This document shows positions 11,520 to 21,816 of a stretch of DNA of 64,000 nt, one piece after another; position 1 is the stretch's first letter; every line of letters begins with the position of its first letter. Source of the DNA: Culex pipiens pallens (lineage: Eukaryota > Arthropoda > Insecta > Diptera > Culicidae). The notes beneath the pieces were generated by a model, which saw nothing but the letters and a program-made list of their open reading frames with translations, did not search any database and had not been told where the DNA came from. The DNA is taken from NCBI RefSeq assembly GCF_016801865.2, contig NC_068937.1:12953605-13017604 (forward strand). Direction: 5' to 3'. A program made the position numbers and the translations under genes.

Positions 11520-12873
11520 TAACATTATTACAAATGGTGACCATATCTCAAAAGGTTTTTTTAAGTTCCTCACCAGAATCGATATAGTTTTCGTTTATCC
11601 GGGATTTTCATTGAAAATACTTGTAAAACAGTTTGTACACTGTTTTCAATAAATGTGCTAATGTTATTTTTTGCGTTTTAATGAAGTAAGCACTTCAAAG
11701 CCTACTGTGCATTACATTTTTTTGCCGATAAAAAAATAAATTATTTCTATGAATTCATAGACTTTAATATACGTTGACTCTGGATATCTCTGAATAAGAA
11801 TGTCTTTAAGCATTTTTTGATACTCGTTGGTTGAAATTTAACCGTTTATTCGATCGGAAAATTTATTTTTAATTTATTTTTTTTTAATTTCAAAGATAAG
11901 CAACACTGAAACGATACATTTAAATTTTATTTAAAAATTACCTTTAATTAAGATCTAATTTATTTTTTGTCAATTTTTTTTATTCTGAAATTCTGAAACA
12001 ATTTGTCATATAAACCATCACAGTGATCACACAGCTGAAAATATAAATCCAGACGGTTTAAAATTTGATAGTTCAAATTTACCAGTTTGTTCGTGGGTTT
12101 TTCTCTCAGTATAAAGTACAAAAATATAATACTTATGGTTAGATAAATCGATATTTTTTCAGGATTTTTTTTTATTTCAAAATTTTTATTCAAGCTATGT
12201 AAATTTTAAATTTAGCGACAGTTTATCACGAAATTCAATTACAATTAAACAATTCAAGAAAATGTAAAAAAAACACTTTCTTCTCTACTCCTTTAATACA
12301 AACTAGCTGTATGAATAAAGAGAAACTCTTGACGAAGGAGTTTCTTCAAACAAGACATTGAAAATTTAAAAAGAAAATCTTTTGAAACATTTTTGCATAC
12401 ATTATTTTACAATTTTACAATTCATCTTGATAATTATACCATAAACCAAGTGATGGTTTAAATAATTTGCTGGTTTCTATACTCTTTGAATTTTTGCACC
12501 CAAGCCCCCCCCCAAACAAAAATCCTGGCTACGGCCCTGCATAGGAAATTTAATAGCTTATAGATTATTTAAAAAATATTGTAGAATAACTGTTCAAATA
12601 TATTTATGAAGATTTTGTAATTTTTTCCATCAGTAATCATATTTTCTGTGATATTTCCAAACGATCAATCCATACCTAATTTTTGTCTAGAGGAACTAGT
12701 AAAGTTTCACTTGACTTACATTCCTACCTACCTCTTAATCTGCGTTGATGAATAGATTTAGCAGCTCAAATACTGCTGTTTGAACAGTTCTTTTTTTGAT
12801 TTGGTTTTGTTCCCCAAGAAGTGATAAAATCATTCAGAACTATAATTTAATTCATAAATTTGATTGTTATTTA

Positions 12874-13037
12874 GGGACCATCCATAAACCACGTGGACAC
12901 TTTAGGGGGGGGGGGGGTATGGCGATTGTCCACGCTCCATACAAAAAAGATTTTTTTTGTATGGACAATTGTCCACGAGGGGGGGGGGGGGGTTGAGATT
13001 ACCAAAAAAAGTGTCCACGTGGTTTGTGGATGGTCCC
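12874..13037. mobile_element. MITE with 3-bp target duplication (PIF/Harbinger-like)
   Basis: The left end GGGACCATCCATAAACCACG and the inverted right end (CGTGGTTTGTGGATGGTCCC on +) pair over about 30 bp, and inner sequences pair again (GATTGTCCACG against ACAATTGTCCACG around poly-G). The flanks are TTA at 12871-12873 and TTA at 13038-13040. A 3-bp TTA duplication is typical of PIF/Harbinger MITEs. It is 164 bp with no coding capacity. Confidence 0.75.
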
Positions 13038-13101
13038 TTAGATGAATCACAAATTAACATAAAAAATTTCAAAAAATTGTAGCCTAACATTGGTTATAGT
13101 A

Positions 13102-14925
13102 GAGCAATTCTCTACAAAGTCGGTCTTTTTCTTTGATTTTTTTTTTAATCCGGCTGAAACTTTTTTGGTGCCTTCGGTATGCCCAAAGAAGCCATTTTGC
13201 ATCATTAGTTTGTCCATATAATTTTCCATACAAATTTGGCAGCTGTCCATACAAATATGATGTATGAAAATTCAAAAATCTGTATCTTTTGAAGGATTTT
13301 TTTGATCGACACCAATCTTCGGCAAAGTTGTAGGTATGGATATGGACTACACTGAAAAAAAAATGATACACGGTAAAAAAATTGGTAATTTTTTATTGCA
13401 CTTTTTGTCACTAAACTTTCCATTTCCAGAATGGGCAAAAAATCTTGAATCAATACAATTTTTTTCAAAAAATCGAAATAATGGTCGCAAAAATTTTTCA
13501 ATTTCATTTTTCTATGTAAAATTGAATTTGCAGTCAAAAAGTACTCTAGTGTAATTTTGATAAAGTGCACCGTTTTCAAGTTATAGCCATTTTTATATAA
13601 CTTTTTCAAAATAATCGATGTAATTGATTTTTTAAAAAATAGTGCCCATGTTTGCCACCTTTTGAAAAAAAAAATATTTTTGAAAAGCTGAGAAAATTCT
13701 CTATATTTTGCTTTTTCGGATTTTGTTGATACGACCCTTAGTTGCTGAGATATTGCCATGCAAAGGTTTAAAAACAAGAAAATTGATGTTTTCTAAGTCT
13801 CATCCAAACAACTCACCATTTTCTAATGTCGATATCTCAGCAACTAATGGTCCGATTTTCAATGCTAAAATATGAAACATTCGTGAAATTTTCCGATCTT
13901 TTCGAAAAAAATATATTCAAAAAAATTAAATCAATACTAACATTTCAGAAGCCCCCCCCTAAAACATATCAAACAATTAAATAAAAATAGGGTTTTTTTT
14001 AAATTAAGTTTCAGTGACAAAAAGTAATTTAAAAAATGACCAAAAAATTGTTTACCCTGTATAATTTTTTTTTCAGTGTAGTCCTTATCCTTACCTACAA
14101 CTTTGCCGAAGACACCAAATCAATCAAAAAATTCCTTCAAAAGATACAGATTTTTGAACTTTCATACGTCATTTTTGTATGGACAGTTGGGTGCCCAGAA
14201 AAAAATGACCCCATGCTCCACAAGCGAAAAATGGATTTTTGGATTATTTTAAGCATCTGTGCAAATTCTGAGCGAAATTAGTTGAGATTAAAAACGGAAT
14301 CGACGTAACACCTTATAATGAGGCCCTCTTAAACCTTGCGGTTTCGTCAACGGATCCACAGGCGTGTATCGGGCACCGAATATTGAGATTAACCCATTGA
14401 TACCCGAGCCTGAAGTTTGTGAAAAAATGTTTTTCATACAAAAATGACTTTTTTAAATCGCTAATAACTTTTCAGGGTCGAGTTTTACAGCTTTGGTATG
14501 TTGTACAAAGTTGTAGAGCATTAAGTTTCCAATGAGAATCTCACTTTTGGTAATAGTTTGATGAAAGAAGCGCACCGCGCAGACCAAACCGTAATAAAAT
14601 TGAGTTTCCATAATTTTTTCGATTTTTCCCATACAAATTTCACCTTTGAGTATCAATGGGTAAATGTTGACCAATTTTGCTCATATTTGGTTCAGAGTCC
14701 TAAAATAACTCAAGGAACAATAATCAGCTTGTGGAGCAAGGTTTTGAAAAAAGTCCCATATTCTGGGCACCCTAATGGTTAGCTGCCAATTTCGTATGGA
14801 AAATTATATGGACAAACTAATGATGCAAAATGGCCTCTTTCGGCATACCGAAGGCACCGAAAAAGTTTGAGCCAAAAGTTCAAAATACAAATAAATCGAA
14901 TGATCAAAATCTCAGCGAATTGCTC
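13102..14925. mobile_element. Fold-back element, copy 1 (interrupted)
   Basis: The left arm starts GAGCAATTCTCT (13102) and the inverted right end reads GCGAATTGCTC (to 14925). Both arms contain the family phrases for AAAGAAGCCATTTTGCATCA, CCATATAATTTTCCATAC and ATCTGTATCTTTTGAAGG. The left arm runs to about 13962. The right arm (from about 13963) lacks the central part and is split by an insertion at 14189-14772. The 4-bp flanks are AGTA (13098-13101) and AGCA (14926-14929), a likely diverged target duplication, given AACA/AACA in the copy at 42786. The 190-codon minus-strand frame 13205-13777 is part of the arm. Confidence 0.7.
14189..14772. mobile_element. 584-bp insertion with GGGTGCCCAGAA ends
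   Basis: A perfect 12-bp inverted repeat, GGGTGCCCAGAA (14189-14200) and TTCTGGGCACCC (14761-14772), bounds a segment that is absent from the corresponding place in the other fold-back arms, where GGACAG runs straight into CTGCCAA. A few extra bases remain at each junction, so the exact duplication is not resolved. There is no coding sequence. Confidence 0.6.
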
Positions 14926-15088
14926 AGCATTAATCTAGCTACTTGAAAATGGAGCACCCGCCGTCGAGTAGTTTTTGACAGTTCGCTCCATAAGGAATAC
15001 ATTGTAGAAAAAAGCAAAAACTGCTCGAATGGAAATGTTCCATTCCATTTGCTGTCGAGTAGTTATGTTTTAAAAAAATGACCTTTCT

Positions 15089-15347
15089 ATTACGGACTTC
15101 AAACTTTAGGTACTTGTTCATATTTTTAAAGTTTTTTGAAGTGAAACAGTGCAGTGATTTTTAGCTGGTGAATTCCAGTGTTTGCAGAAAAACACCGAAA
15201 ACAAGTGAAGTGATCTGTAAAATAGGGCGCCATTTGCCAGTCACGTCACTGCCTGTCATTTTGCAGTGACGTGAGCAAGGTTCCGCCGTCAAGTGAGTGT
15301 TGCTGGAACGAACTTTGCTCGGCTTTTGAGCTCATCCCCACGTAAGT
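15089..15347 (+). repeat. Module-hairpin element, copy B
   Basis: The motif is at 15089-15103. The stem is TCACGTCACTGC (15241-15252) with GCAGTGACGTGA (15263-15274), 12 bp perfect, loop CTGTCATTTT. In this copy the sixth T:A pair of other copies is C:G on both arms, a compensatory change. The GTAAGTAC donor follows the hairpin (15342) rather than preceding it. About 400 bp downstream starts the membrane-protein gene, so this copy is a candidate promoter plus 5' noncoding exon. After the donor comes GGGGGCAGTGTTGCCAG (from about 15395), also present after copy C. Confidence 0.8.
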
Positions 15348-15744
15348 ACGATATCCGTGAGTATTGATTGTTGTCACTGAGTGAGTGTTCGATGGGGGCA
15401 GTGTTGCCAGTTTTTTTTGTCATCAATTCAAATTTAAGTTTGAAAATTATTTGAATTAAAAACTGCAGTCTTAGATTATTTTGTGACCTGTTAGGTTATA
15501 GAAAAAGATAGATCTCTGAACTGTTTTCATGGTCTCATTTTCGAGAAATTGAAGCAGAAAAAGCATTGATAGAATGTGAGTGAAGAAATGAAGGGAAATT
15601 CCAATAAAGATAAGAGGGAATAATTTCATACTAACGTCGACGTTCATATGAAGATTCAAGTCATAAGGTTGGAAAAATTGTACAGTTTGTAAGACTTTAC
15701 ATTCAGCTTTTAAATAGAATGGTTCCAAGAATTTGTCGCTTAAA

Positions 15745-16189
15745 ATGAAAATCATTTTTCATCACGCTGCTGTTCTACGTTTTACTGCTGGGTGGGCTTG
15801 CAATGGTTTGTAATTTTTTTTTGAAAAATTTACTTTCATATTTTATTCTCAAAAAAAGGTGGTCCTTGTTAAAATACACAAAATAAACCTCGAATTCTGC
15901 ATTGGTGTTGGGATGATTGGGCTGTTGGGTTCGTTCAAAGTAGGCCCTGTTGCAGCTTTAGTAAATTTAGCTAGTATAGGTTAGTTTGAAACTTGCGAAG
16001 TCAGTGAACTGCTCTAAACCATTTTCGATTTATCTTTCAGGGCTACATTCTCTCTTTCTATGGATCGTTAGCGGAGTAATTGCCGCCATACAGCATAACA
16101 ATGAAATGAACGCAAATATTGCAATCACTCGCTACCTCGATAATAATTACATGAATGGTTATAAGTTATCAAATAATGCTGAAGTTTGA
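15745..16189 (+). CDS. Small multi-pass membrane protein, paralog 2 (possible frameshift)
   Basis: Three exons: about 15745-15805, 15859-15979 and 16041-16189. The introns are 15806-15858 (GTTTGT..AAAAAAAG) and 15980-16040 (GTTAGT..TTTCAG). Exon 1 gives a hydrophobic helix (FITLLFYVLLLGGLAM), exon 2 starts VVLVKIHKIN and carries two further hydrophobic stretches, and exon 3 holds LHSLFLWIVSGVIAAIQ followed by a polar, Asn-rich tail ending at TGA 16187-16189. That predicts three or four membrane segments in about 110 residues. The best start is ATG 15745, but its frame reaches the helix only if one T of the run at 15755-15759 is extra. This may be a true lesion or a homopolymer error. An upstream noncoding exon could begin after AAATAG near 15717. 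It lies between module-hairpin copies B and C. I do not recognise the family. The intron match with 2528-3007 is the main evidence that it is a real gene. Confidence 0.6.
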
Positions 16190-16255
16190 AATTAATGGTT
16201 AACTTGAAAATACAACATTCTTGAAATAAATGAAGTTTTTTAAAGTGACCCCTCT

Positions 16256-16492
16256 ATTACGGACTTCAAATTGTACCCTTCAAGTCTTAACACCATGAAG
16301 ATCCGAAGTGAATAAGTGTAGTGTAGTGTGATCAATTCCAGTGTTTGCCGAAAAGAAGCCGAAAACAAGTGATTTCTGTCAAATTCTGTCAAAAGGGGGC
16401 GCCGCCATTTGCCGTCACGTCACTGCCTGTCACTTTGCAGTGACGTGAGCAAGGTTCCGCTGTCACGTGAACAGTGCAGGCTCAACGTAAGT
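16256..16492 (+). repeat. Module-hairpin element, copy C
   Basis: The motif is at 16256-16270, the stem TCACGTCACTGC (16415-16426) with GCAGTGACGTGA (16437-16448), loop CTGTCACTTT, and donor GTAAGTAC at 16487. It shares with copy B the C:G pair, the TTCCAGTGTTTGC..GAAAACAAGTGA block, the order hairpin-then-donor, and the downstream TGTTGTCAC.GAGTG and GGGGGCAGTGTTGCCAG. It starts 67 bp after the stop of the gene, so B-gene-C looks like one full tandem unit of about 1.17 kb plus the start of the next. Confidence 0.8.
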
Positions 16493-16566
16493 ACATGATT
16501 TAATAATATTAATTGCAACCATCCCGGTTGGGCTGCCTGTTGTCACCGAGTGTTTTGTGGGGGGGC

Positions 16567-16685
16567 AGTGTTGCCAGATTTGCTGATTTCTAGTTTTTGT
16601 AAATTGTTTTAAAAAGTTTGTAATTTTTGTAGTATGATTAAAATTTGGATTAAAATTTGGAAATTTTAAACAATCTGGCAACACT
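16567..16685. repeat. Short inverted repeat with AGTGTTGCCAGATT arms
   Basis: AGTGTTGCCAGATT (16567-16580) is perfectly inverted at 16672-16685. The arm core GGCAGTGTTGCCA is the same as the ends of the MITE at 35443-35862 and also occurs near 15396. It may be a small hAT-type MITE, but no target duplication is visible. Confidence 0.5.
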
Positions 16686-16689
16686 TTTC

Positions 16690-18399
16690 CTCACTTAAAA
16701 AAAAAACAAAATCTCCCAAACAAGAGTGCGTAAAGCCGTCTGATGGTGGCAATTTATAACCTCCCCCTGAGAGTCGGAAAGCCTCAAACAAGGCCCATTC
16801 TTGTCGACGCCCGAAAAGGTGAGAGAATTTTATCAGATAAATTTGTTGAATTGTTATCACTTTCGCTGGGGATGGTCCTCTTGTTGAAAAGAAAACTACC
16901 TTCACCTAAAGCAAGCCTACACACATAAACGCTAGAAGGGGAAAGGGTTTGAGCGTTGAGGTAGACAAGAGTGATGATCCTTTGTGAGTGTGTGTGTGGG
17001 GGGTGGCTTCCGGCCCGGACGTTGGTGGCCTGGCCAGGTTGGTGAATTTTACGGATAAATTATAGTGGGAAATTTTTCAAGGTGGAATTTTTCATTTAAA
17101 TTCCGGTGCGTTACATGGAAGGGAAGGTGGTTTCCATTGGTGTAGAAAGATGATATTCTAGCTTTTTTTGTTTTTTTTTTCGGAAAATGGTGAATGTCAT
17201 TTCAAAATTTTGTCCTTTTGAATGTTCAAGTGCGTCTTTCTCAAAATTAAATTATTTCCCAGGTTCAGGTTTGCTTTCACCGAGATCAAAGTTCATCAGC
17301 AAGCCCCGTTTAATGGCGTTATTTAGACGTTATTTATTCTTCCAATATTGCCATTTTCCAGGACAGGTCCTACCGTTTCAAAGGAAGGCGCGCAATTGCC
17401 GTGGTGGTCGTTTCATGTACATTTTTTGTTCGCTTCCTATCTGACATCGCCGTAATTAAATATTGCGCCAAGGTGGAGGCGAGGCTGGTTCTATTCATGG
17501 CAGGGCAAAACCCATTTTAAAATTAGAGCCTACGGAACGACACGTGGTACCGCACGTGGGCGTTTCCACCCCCATACAGGAGGTAATAATTACCGTATAA
17601 ATCTCTCTAAATGGCGGCACATGGCCACCACACACCGGTATACGGCGATTAATATCTGAAAAATCGGAAATGTGCTCAATTAGGGAAGACAGTTTCGCTG
17701 CTATAAACGACCTGTTAAGATCGACTACCCGCAGTAGTGTCCATACTTTCAGGCGCATTTAAAAATTGACTTTGATACATTGGCCGTGTAATTTTAAGCT
17801 TTTGTAAGCCGTTACAAATGGGGGGGTTTCCAGCCGTCATTATTCCACCGGGAAAGCATTCTCTATTGTTGGAAACTGTCCCATTTTGCCAGCGCTAAAT
17901 TATTCAACAGCGTCGTCGTCCGGAACTCACTGCGCTGTGTGACATGTTACGACAGTTTCATGTAATGCATCAACCGCAACACACACATTTATGAAAACTC
18001 GTCGCTGACGTCATCATCATCACCGTGGTTGTCCCGATCCCGGAAAATGGCGAACCAACTTTGGACCCCGAGAGTAACACACATTTGGAGCATGTCTGCC
18101 GTTGACGAGCGCTCTTAATTCATCTCGGAGCCATCAGAAACTGCTGCTGTTTCAGCTTGATTCTGCCACAACAGATGCATGGAGACTTGAAGCTTGAGTG
18201 CCAGCAGATTTGTGCAGTTCTTAAACTTTTGAACTCGAGATAACGTCCTTGGGTTGGGAAGTCATGCTTTAACTGCTCAAGTTGGGGAAAATCAGAAAAG
18301 ATTAAGAGTTATTTGATTAAAACCAATAACTTAACTGCTTGCCAAGCTACGCCTTCAAGTTATCACCTTAAAAGGAATTAACTCAAGAGTGACCTTTCA
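16690..18399. other. Unique, moderately GC-rich noncoding DNA
   Basis: No inverted-repeat element or tandem array of note. 17240-18200 is single-copy in appearance, with several TAATTA-type sites and G-runs near 16990 and 17820. Short frames (for example 17495-17758 on -) show no domain. It could hold enhancer-like noncoding sequence of an intron, but the window alone cannot show that. Confidence 0.4.
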
Positions 18400-18599
18400 A
18401 TTACGGACTTCAAATTTAATGCACCTTTCTAGATATCAGAGTATCACTTGAAGTGAAATCGTGAAGTGATGCTAAGTTTAAGTGAATCGCAGGTAAGTAC
18501 ACTGAGTGAAGATAGTGTTTTTAGTGCAGTGAAGCCGACATCTGTAAAAAGGGCGCCATTTGTCCTCACGTTACTGCCTGTCATTTTGCAGTGACGTGA
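18400..18599 (+). repeat. Module-hairpin element, copy D
   Basis: The motif is at 18400-18414, donor GTAAGTAC at 18493 (before the hairpin, as in copy A), and stem TCACGTTACTGC (18566-18577) against GCAGTGACGTGA (18588-18599). One pair is T opposite G, which would be a G-U wobble in RNA, an intermediate between the T:A and C:G versions. The downstream GTGAGCAAGGCGCTGTCAAG matches the consensus. No gene copy follows within the next kilobases. Confidence 0.8.
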
Positions 18600-18711
18600 G
18601 CAAGGCGCTGTCAAGTGAAAGTGCAAACTCTAACAAACTAACCAACGTTAGGAAGACATTTTTTTTTGTGTGTATATTATGATTCGATTGAAATTATGTC
18701 CATACATTTCC

Positions 18712-19335
18712 TATGTCAAAAGAAGCCATTTTGCATTATTAGTTTTTCCATTCAAAGCTCCATACAAGGCTGGTCATACAAAATGGGCATGTGTAAATTT
18801 TAAAATCTGTTTTTAGAAAAGGGATTGTCCGACCGATGTGATATATTCGGTAAAGTTGTAGGTTGTAATTATAACATTTTAGAAAAAAAAAATACACGGA
18901 AATTACATAGATGGATTCACAATAAATTCTTTTATTTTCGAATTTTTTGATAGGTTTTAGGGGACTTAAAAAGGCGCAAATCCCCTAAAACCTACTAAAA
19001 AATCTAGAAAATAAAAAAAAAAACTTGAAAACTTAGCATTTTATCAAAAAAAGTTAAGATGTTTTTGATTGCAAATTTGATTTTGCATCTTTTAAAAATA
19101 CTTTTTGATATTTAGCTTGACAAAATGTTCGATTTTTTTTTTCAAGAATCACATTTTCTTCAAAGATGTATAACTCCGGTACCAGATTTTGCAACCATCC
19201 TAAACATTGCCGAAGACACAAAATCGATCAGAAAATCGCTTCTCAAGATACAGATTTTCAATTATTCACATTCCCAATATTCAATGAAACTTTGTATGGT
19301 GAAACTAACGATGCAATTTGTGCAAAGTTTTTTGG
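18712..19335. mobile_element. Fold-back element, copy 2 (diverged)
   Basis: The left arm has AAAGAAGCCATTTTGCAT..TAGT and AATCTG(T)TTTT..; the right arm has the inverse (TGCCGAAGACACAAAATCGA, AAGATACAGATTTT, AACTAACGATGCAATTTGTG). The centre is near 18978, where AGGTTTTAGGGGA and TCCCCTAAAACCT pair. Arms are about 300 bp and more diverged than in the copy at 42786. Confidence 0.6.
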
Positions 19336-19898
19336 GTTTAGAATTAATAGTTTTTTTTATAATTTTAACGAAAGGCCGTTGCGCATCTTTTTCAATGTCT
19401 ATGTCACAAATTTTAATGGAAATAAAAGTCTAATCAACCAAAAACAATCTAAAATGCATTTATCTGTATTGATAAAATCAGTTTTAGTAGGTATACAAAT
19501 ATTTTGATTTTTTATGAAAGTCAATGTACAAAAAGAATATTTTCAAGTTATTTCAATTTCCCAAAATCAGTATTTTTAATTTATGATTTTGTTAAAAAGC
19601 CAATTTTTTGAATAAAACAGAAATTTAATTAGTCATTTTTTTACTTCAGTTTTTAATGTAATAAAACTTTTACAATCAAAAATTACTTAACAAATTTTTT
19701 GATGAAGTTTGAATAATAAAGAAGGATGGAAAAGAATTTTGCCGCCGAGTTATAATTTTTTGCAAAATAATGTTTTTTTTTTCAACAAAATAAAAATTTA
19801 ATTAGTTATTTTTTTACTTCAGTTTTTAATGTAATAAAACCTTTTCAATCAAAAAGTACTTAACAAAGTTTTTGATAATGTGTATTGTTTTGAAGATA
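19336..19898. other. AT-rich noncoding, locally duplicated
   Basis: A phrase around TTAATTAG.CATTTTTTTACTTCAGTTTTTAATG occurs at about 19626 and again at about 19797, both followed by TAATAAAAC and CAATCAAAAA..TACTTAACAAA, so there is a diverged direct duplication of about 170 bp. No gene is seen. Confidence 0.5.
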
Positions 19899-20215
19899 CA
19901 GTCCAGACTCGATTATTCGAAGCCTCGATTATCCGAAGTTTCGTTTATCCGAAAGGTTTGTATGGGAATTAGTCAATTTGTGATTTTAGTCAATTTGAAT
20001 ATTTGATTGCCTACTAAACTAAAAAAAAAATATTTTAAGTATTTCAGCATCGTCATTTCAAAAAATCGGTCGCCATCTCTGATTCAAAATTTCTAAATCA
20101 CTTTTGAGTAGTTTAAGGGGTTATACTTGAGCTAGATTAGCAAAAATAATACAACGAAAATATTTTTTTTCGTGATTCGTTTATCTGAAGCCTTCGGATA
20201 ATCAAGCCTGGACTG
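19899..20215. mobile_element. pogo/Tc1-mariner-like MITE
   Basis: The left end CAGTCCAGACTCGATTATTC and the inverted right end (on -, CAGTCCAGGCTTGATTATCC) form an imperfect terminal repeat of about 25 bp. The element is flanked by TA at 19897-19898 and 20216-20217. CAGT ends and TA targets are typical of pogo/Tigger-type MITEs. It is 317 bp and noncoding. Subterminal TTATCCGAAG repeats are visible. Confidence 0.75.
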
Positions 20216-20217
20216 TA

Positions 20218-21210
20218 TAGCCACGTAAAGTTTCATTTTAACTTAAAAATATCCGATTTTGGATTATTTAAAAAAAATGTATCCATATTTGTCCGATCTT
20301 GCAAATATATTTTTTTGTTCGAAAAGTTCAGAAAATTTCCAATAAAATTGCCTAAGATACATTGAAGACTGGACCAATTTTCAATGTTGAAAAATAAATC
20401 ATTTTTGAAACTTTATTATATTTTCCTGAATTTTTTTTTCAATTTCCAGAATAAATAATATTGAAAAATATCGAAAGGTTTTGTAATTTCACAAATGTTT
20501 TTTTTTCAACATTGAAAATTGTACCAATCAAATAATATTTGCAACGGCCTAAAACATTTATAAGAAAAAAAAACAACAATTCAACTTTTGATGTCTATAT
20601 TTGAAATGCAAAATTTAACAAAAATATTGTAAATACAAACACTCTACTGCCGAAACTTCATTTCATTTTTTTTCTTTTTTTCTGAGTTCAGGAGGTCAAT
20701 TTGAGTAGTTTTATTTATTATTTATTTAATTAAATTTTTGCTTATTTCTCATAGTATCTGGCTGTTTTTTTTAATATTCATACAGTCACATTTTCGATTT
20801 TGTGTTTTAAACATATTTTTTCTAAGTCGCATTAAATTATGTCAAAACTTAATTTCGGCCATGGCAAAAACACTACAAACTTTGACAAGAAAAATACTCA
20901 CATGAAATAATATTTTCTAAAAACTTTATGGATTTTTGGTGAATTTTTTGATCGATACCCGACCGATGGTGGAGTTGAGTCAAGCAGTGTTTACTTAATT
21001 TTCCAAGTCCACATTTGAAATGAAATTTGAAATTATTAAAAAAATATAAATACAATGTGATAGTTTGTACTTGAAGTGAATGTGGTAACTTGTACAATAG
21101 AGTGCTTTTTCTGTTCGAATTAAAATATGATAATACTCGTGACGTCTGTTTTTGAAGAAATGAAACTAAGTCAAATAAACGGCAAAACTAAAAAAAACTA
21201 AATTGGCGAT
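20218..21210. other. AT-rich noncoding DNA
   Basis: Fragments of fold-back-family-like phrases occur (for example GAAAATTTCC..AAGATACATTGAAGACTGGACC around 20330-20375), and there are many A/T homopolymers. I see no gene and no bounded element. Confidence 0.4.
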
Positions 21211-21816
21211 AAGGGTGCTCCTATTTGAAATAGGGTGGCCCAAAAAATGGCATTTTTCGTCGATTTTCGCAAAAAGAACATTTTAAAAAAATATATATCT
21301 CCTTAACGGCTGAACTAATTTTTGAGCGCCACGTTTCAAACGAAACAGAAAAATGACGAAAACGGGTAAGAATCTACTTTTTTCACTAAAACTGCGATAA
21401 CATGAAAATATAAGCGATGACCTATACATGTCTGGGTACCAAAAGTTGCGTCTTTCAATTACGAAAATTTTGGTACCCAGAAATGTATAAAAAAAACTTG
21501 AAAAAAAAATTTATGGATATTCGCAATTTCTGGATACGTTTTGTAAAATATTACAAGGAATCAGGGAACAATAATATTTTCAGATATGAGCTCTTTTGTC
21601 CAGAGACCTTAGCAAATGAAGTTTTCATAGGACCATTTCAAATATTCAGCTAGCTTTTTCCAACCTCCTCATATTTTACTTTAAAAGCCCAACTTATAAC
21701 CTTTCTTTTGAAACGTTGCGCTTAAAAATTGGTTCCGCCATTCCAGAAATAAGATTTTTTGAAAGATGTTCTCAATTACATTTTTTGGACCACCCTATTT
21801 CAGGTAGGAGCACTTT
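21211..21816. mobile_element. 606-bp terminal inverted-repeat element
   Basis: The left end AAGGGTGCTCCTATTTGAAA continues into TAGGGTGGCCCAAAAAATG (to 21249). It is mirrored by 21779-21816 (CATTTTTTGGACCACCCTAT and then TTCAGGTAGGAGCACTTT) with about four mismatches in 38 bp. The interior has no recognisable protein; a 78-codon frame at 21417 is not convincing. No exact target duplication is visible. Confidence 0.65.

Larger units (their letters stand above)
6969..11603. mobile_element. 4.6-kb inverted-repeat element carrying host gene sequence
   Basis: The left end CCCGCATAAACGA and the inverted right end (on -, CCCGGATAAACGA) match. A second matching block follows inside each end: CTTAAAAAAAC then, further in, GTCACC. 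Both subterminal zones are rich in degenerate ATGGTAACCATTT-type palindromic motifs (7020-7240 and 11190-11545). Between them are tandem repeats, an RpLP0 pseudogene with flanking introns and unrecognised exon-like DNA. Long subterminal arrays plus captured gene sequence recall Mutator-like or Pack-type elements. I could not find a clear target duplication, so the superfamily is open. It is nested inside the hAT-like element. Confidence 0.6.
3075..12539. mobile_element. hAT-like DNA transposon, 9.5 kb, with nested insertions
   Basis: The left end CAGGCCCGTAGCCAGG (3075-3090) and the inverted right end (12524-12539, read on - as CAGGGCCGTAGCCAGG) match at 15 of 16 bases. Both continue into runs of G (left, +) or C (right, +). 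The 8 bp before the left end (3067-3074, CATAGGAA) are repeated exactly after the right end (12540-12547). An 8-bp target duplication and CAGGG-type ends are typical of hAT elements. I find no transposase frame, so it is probably non-autonomous or decayed. It carries the 6969-11603 element, a pogo-like fragment and a retrotransposon 3' end, and it landed 60 bp after the stop of the gene remnant. Confidence 0.82.
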
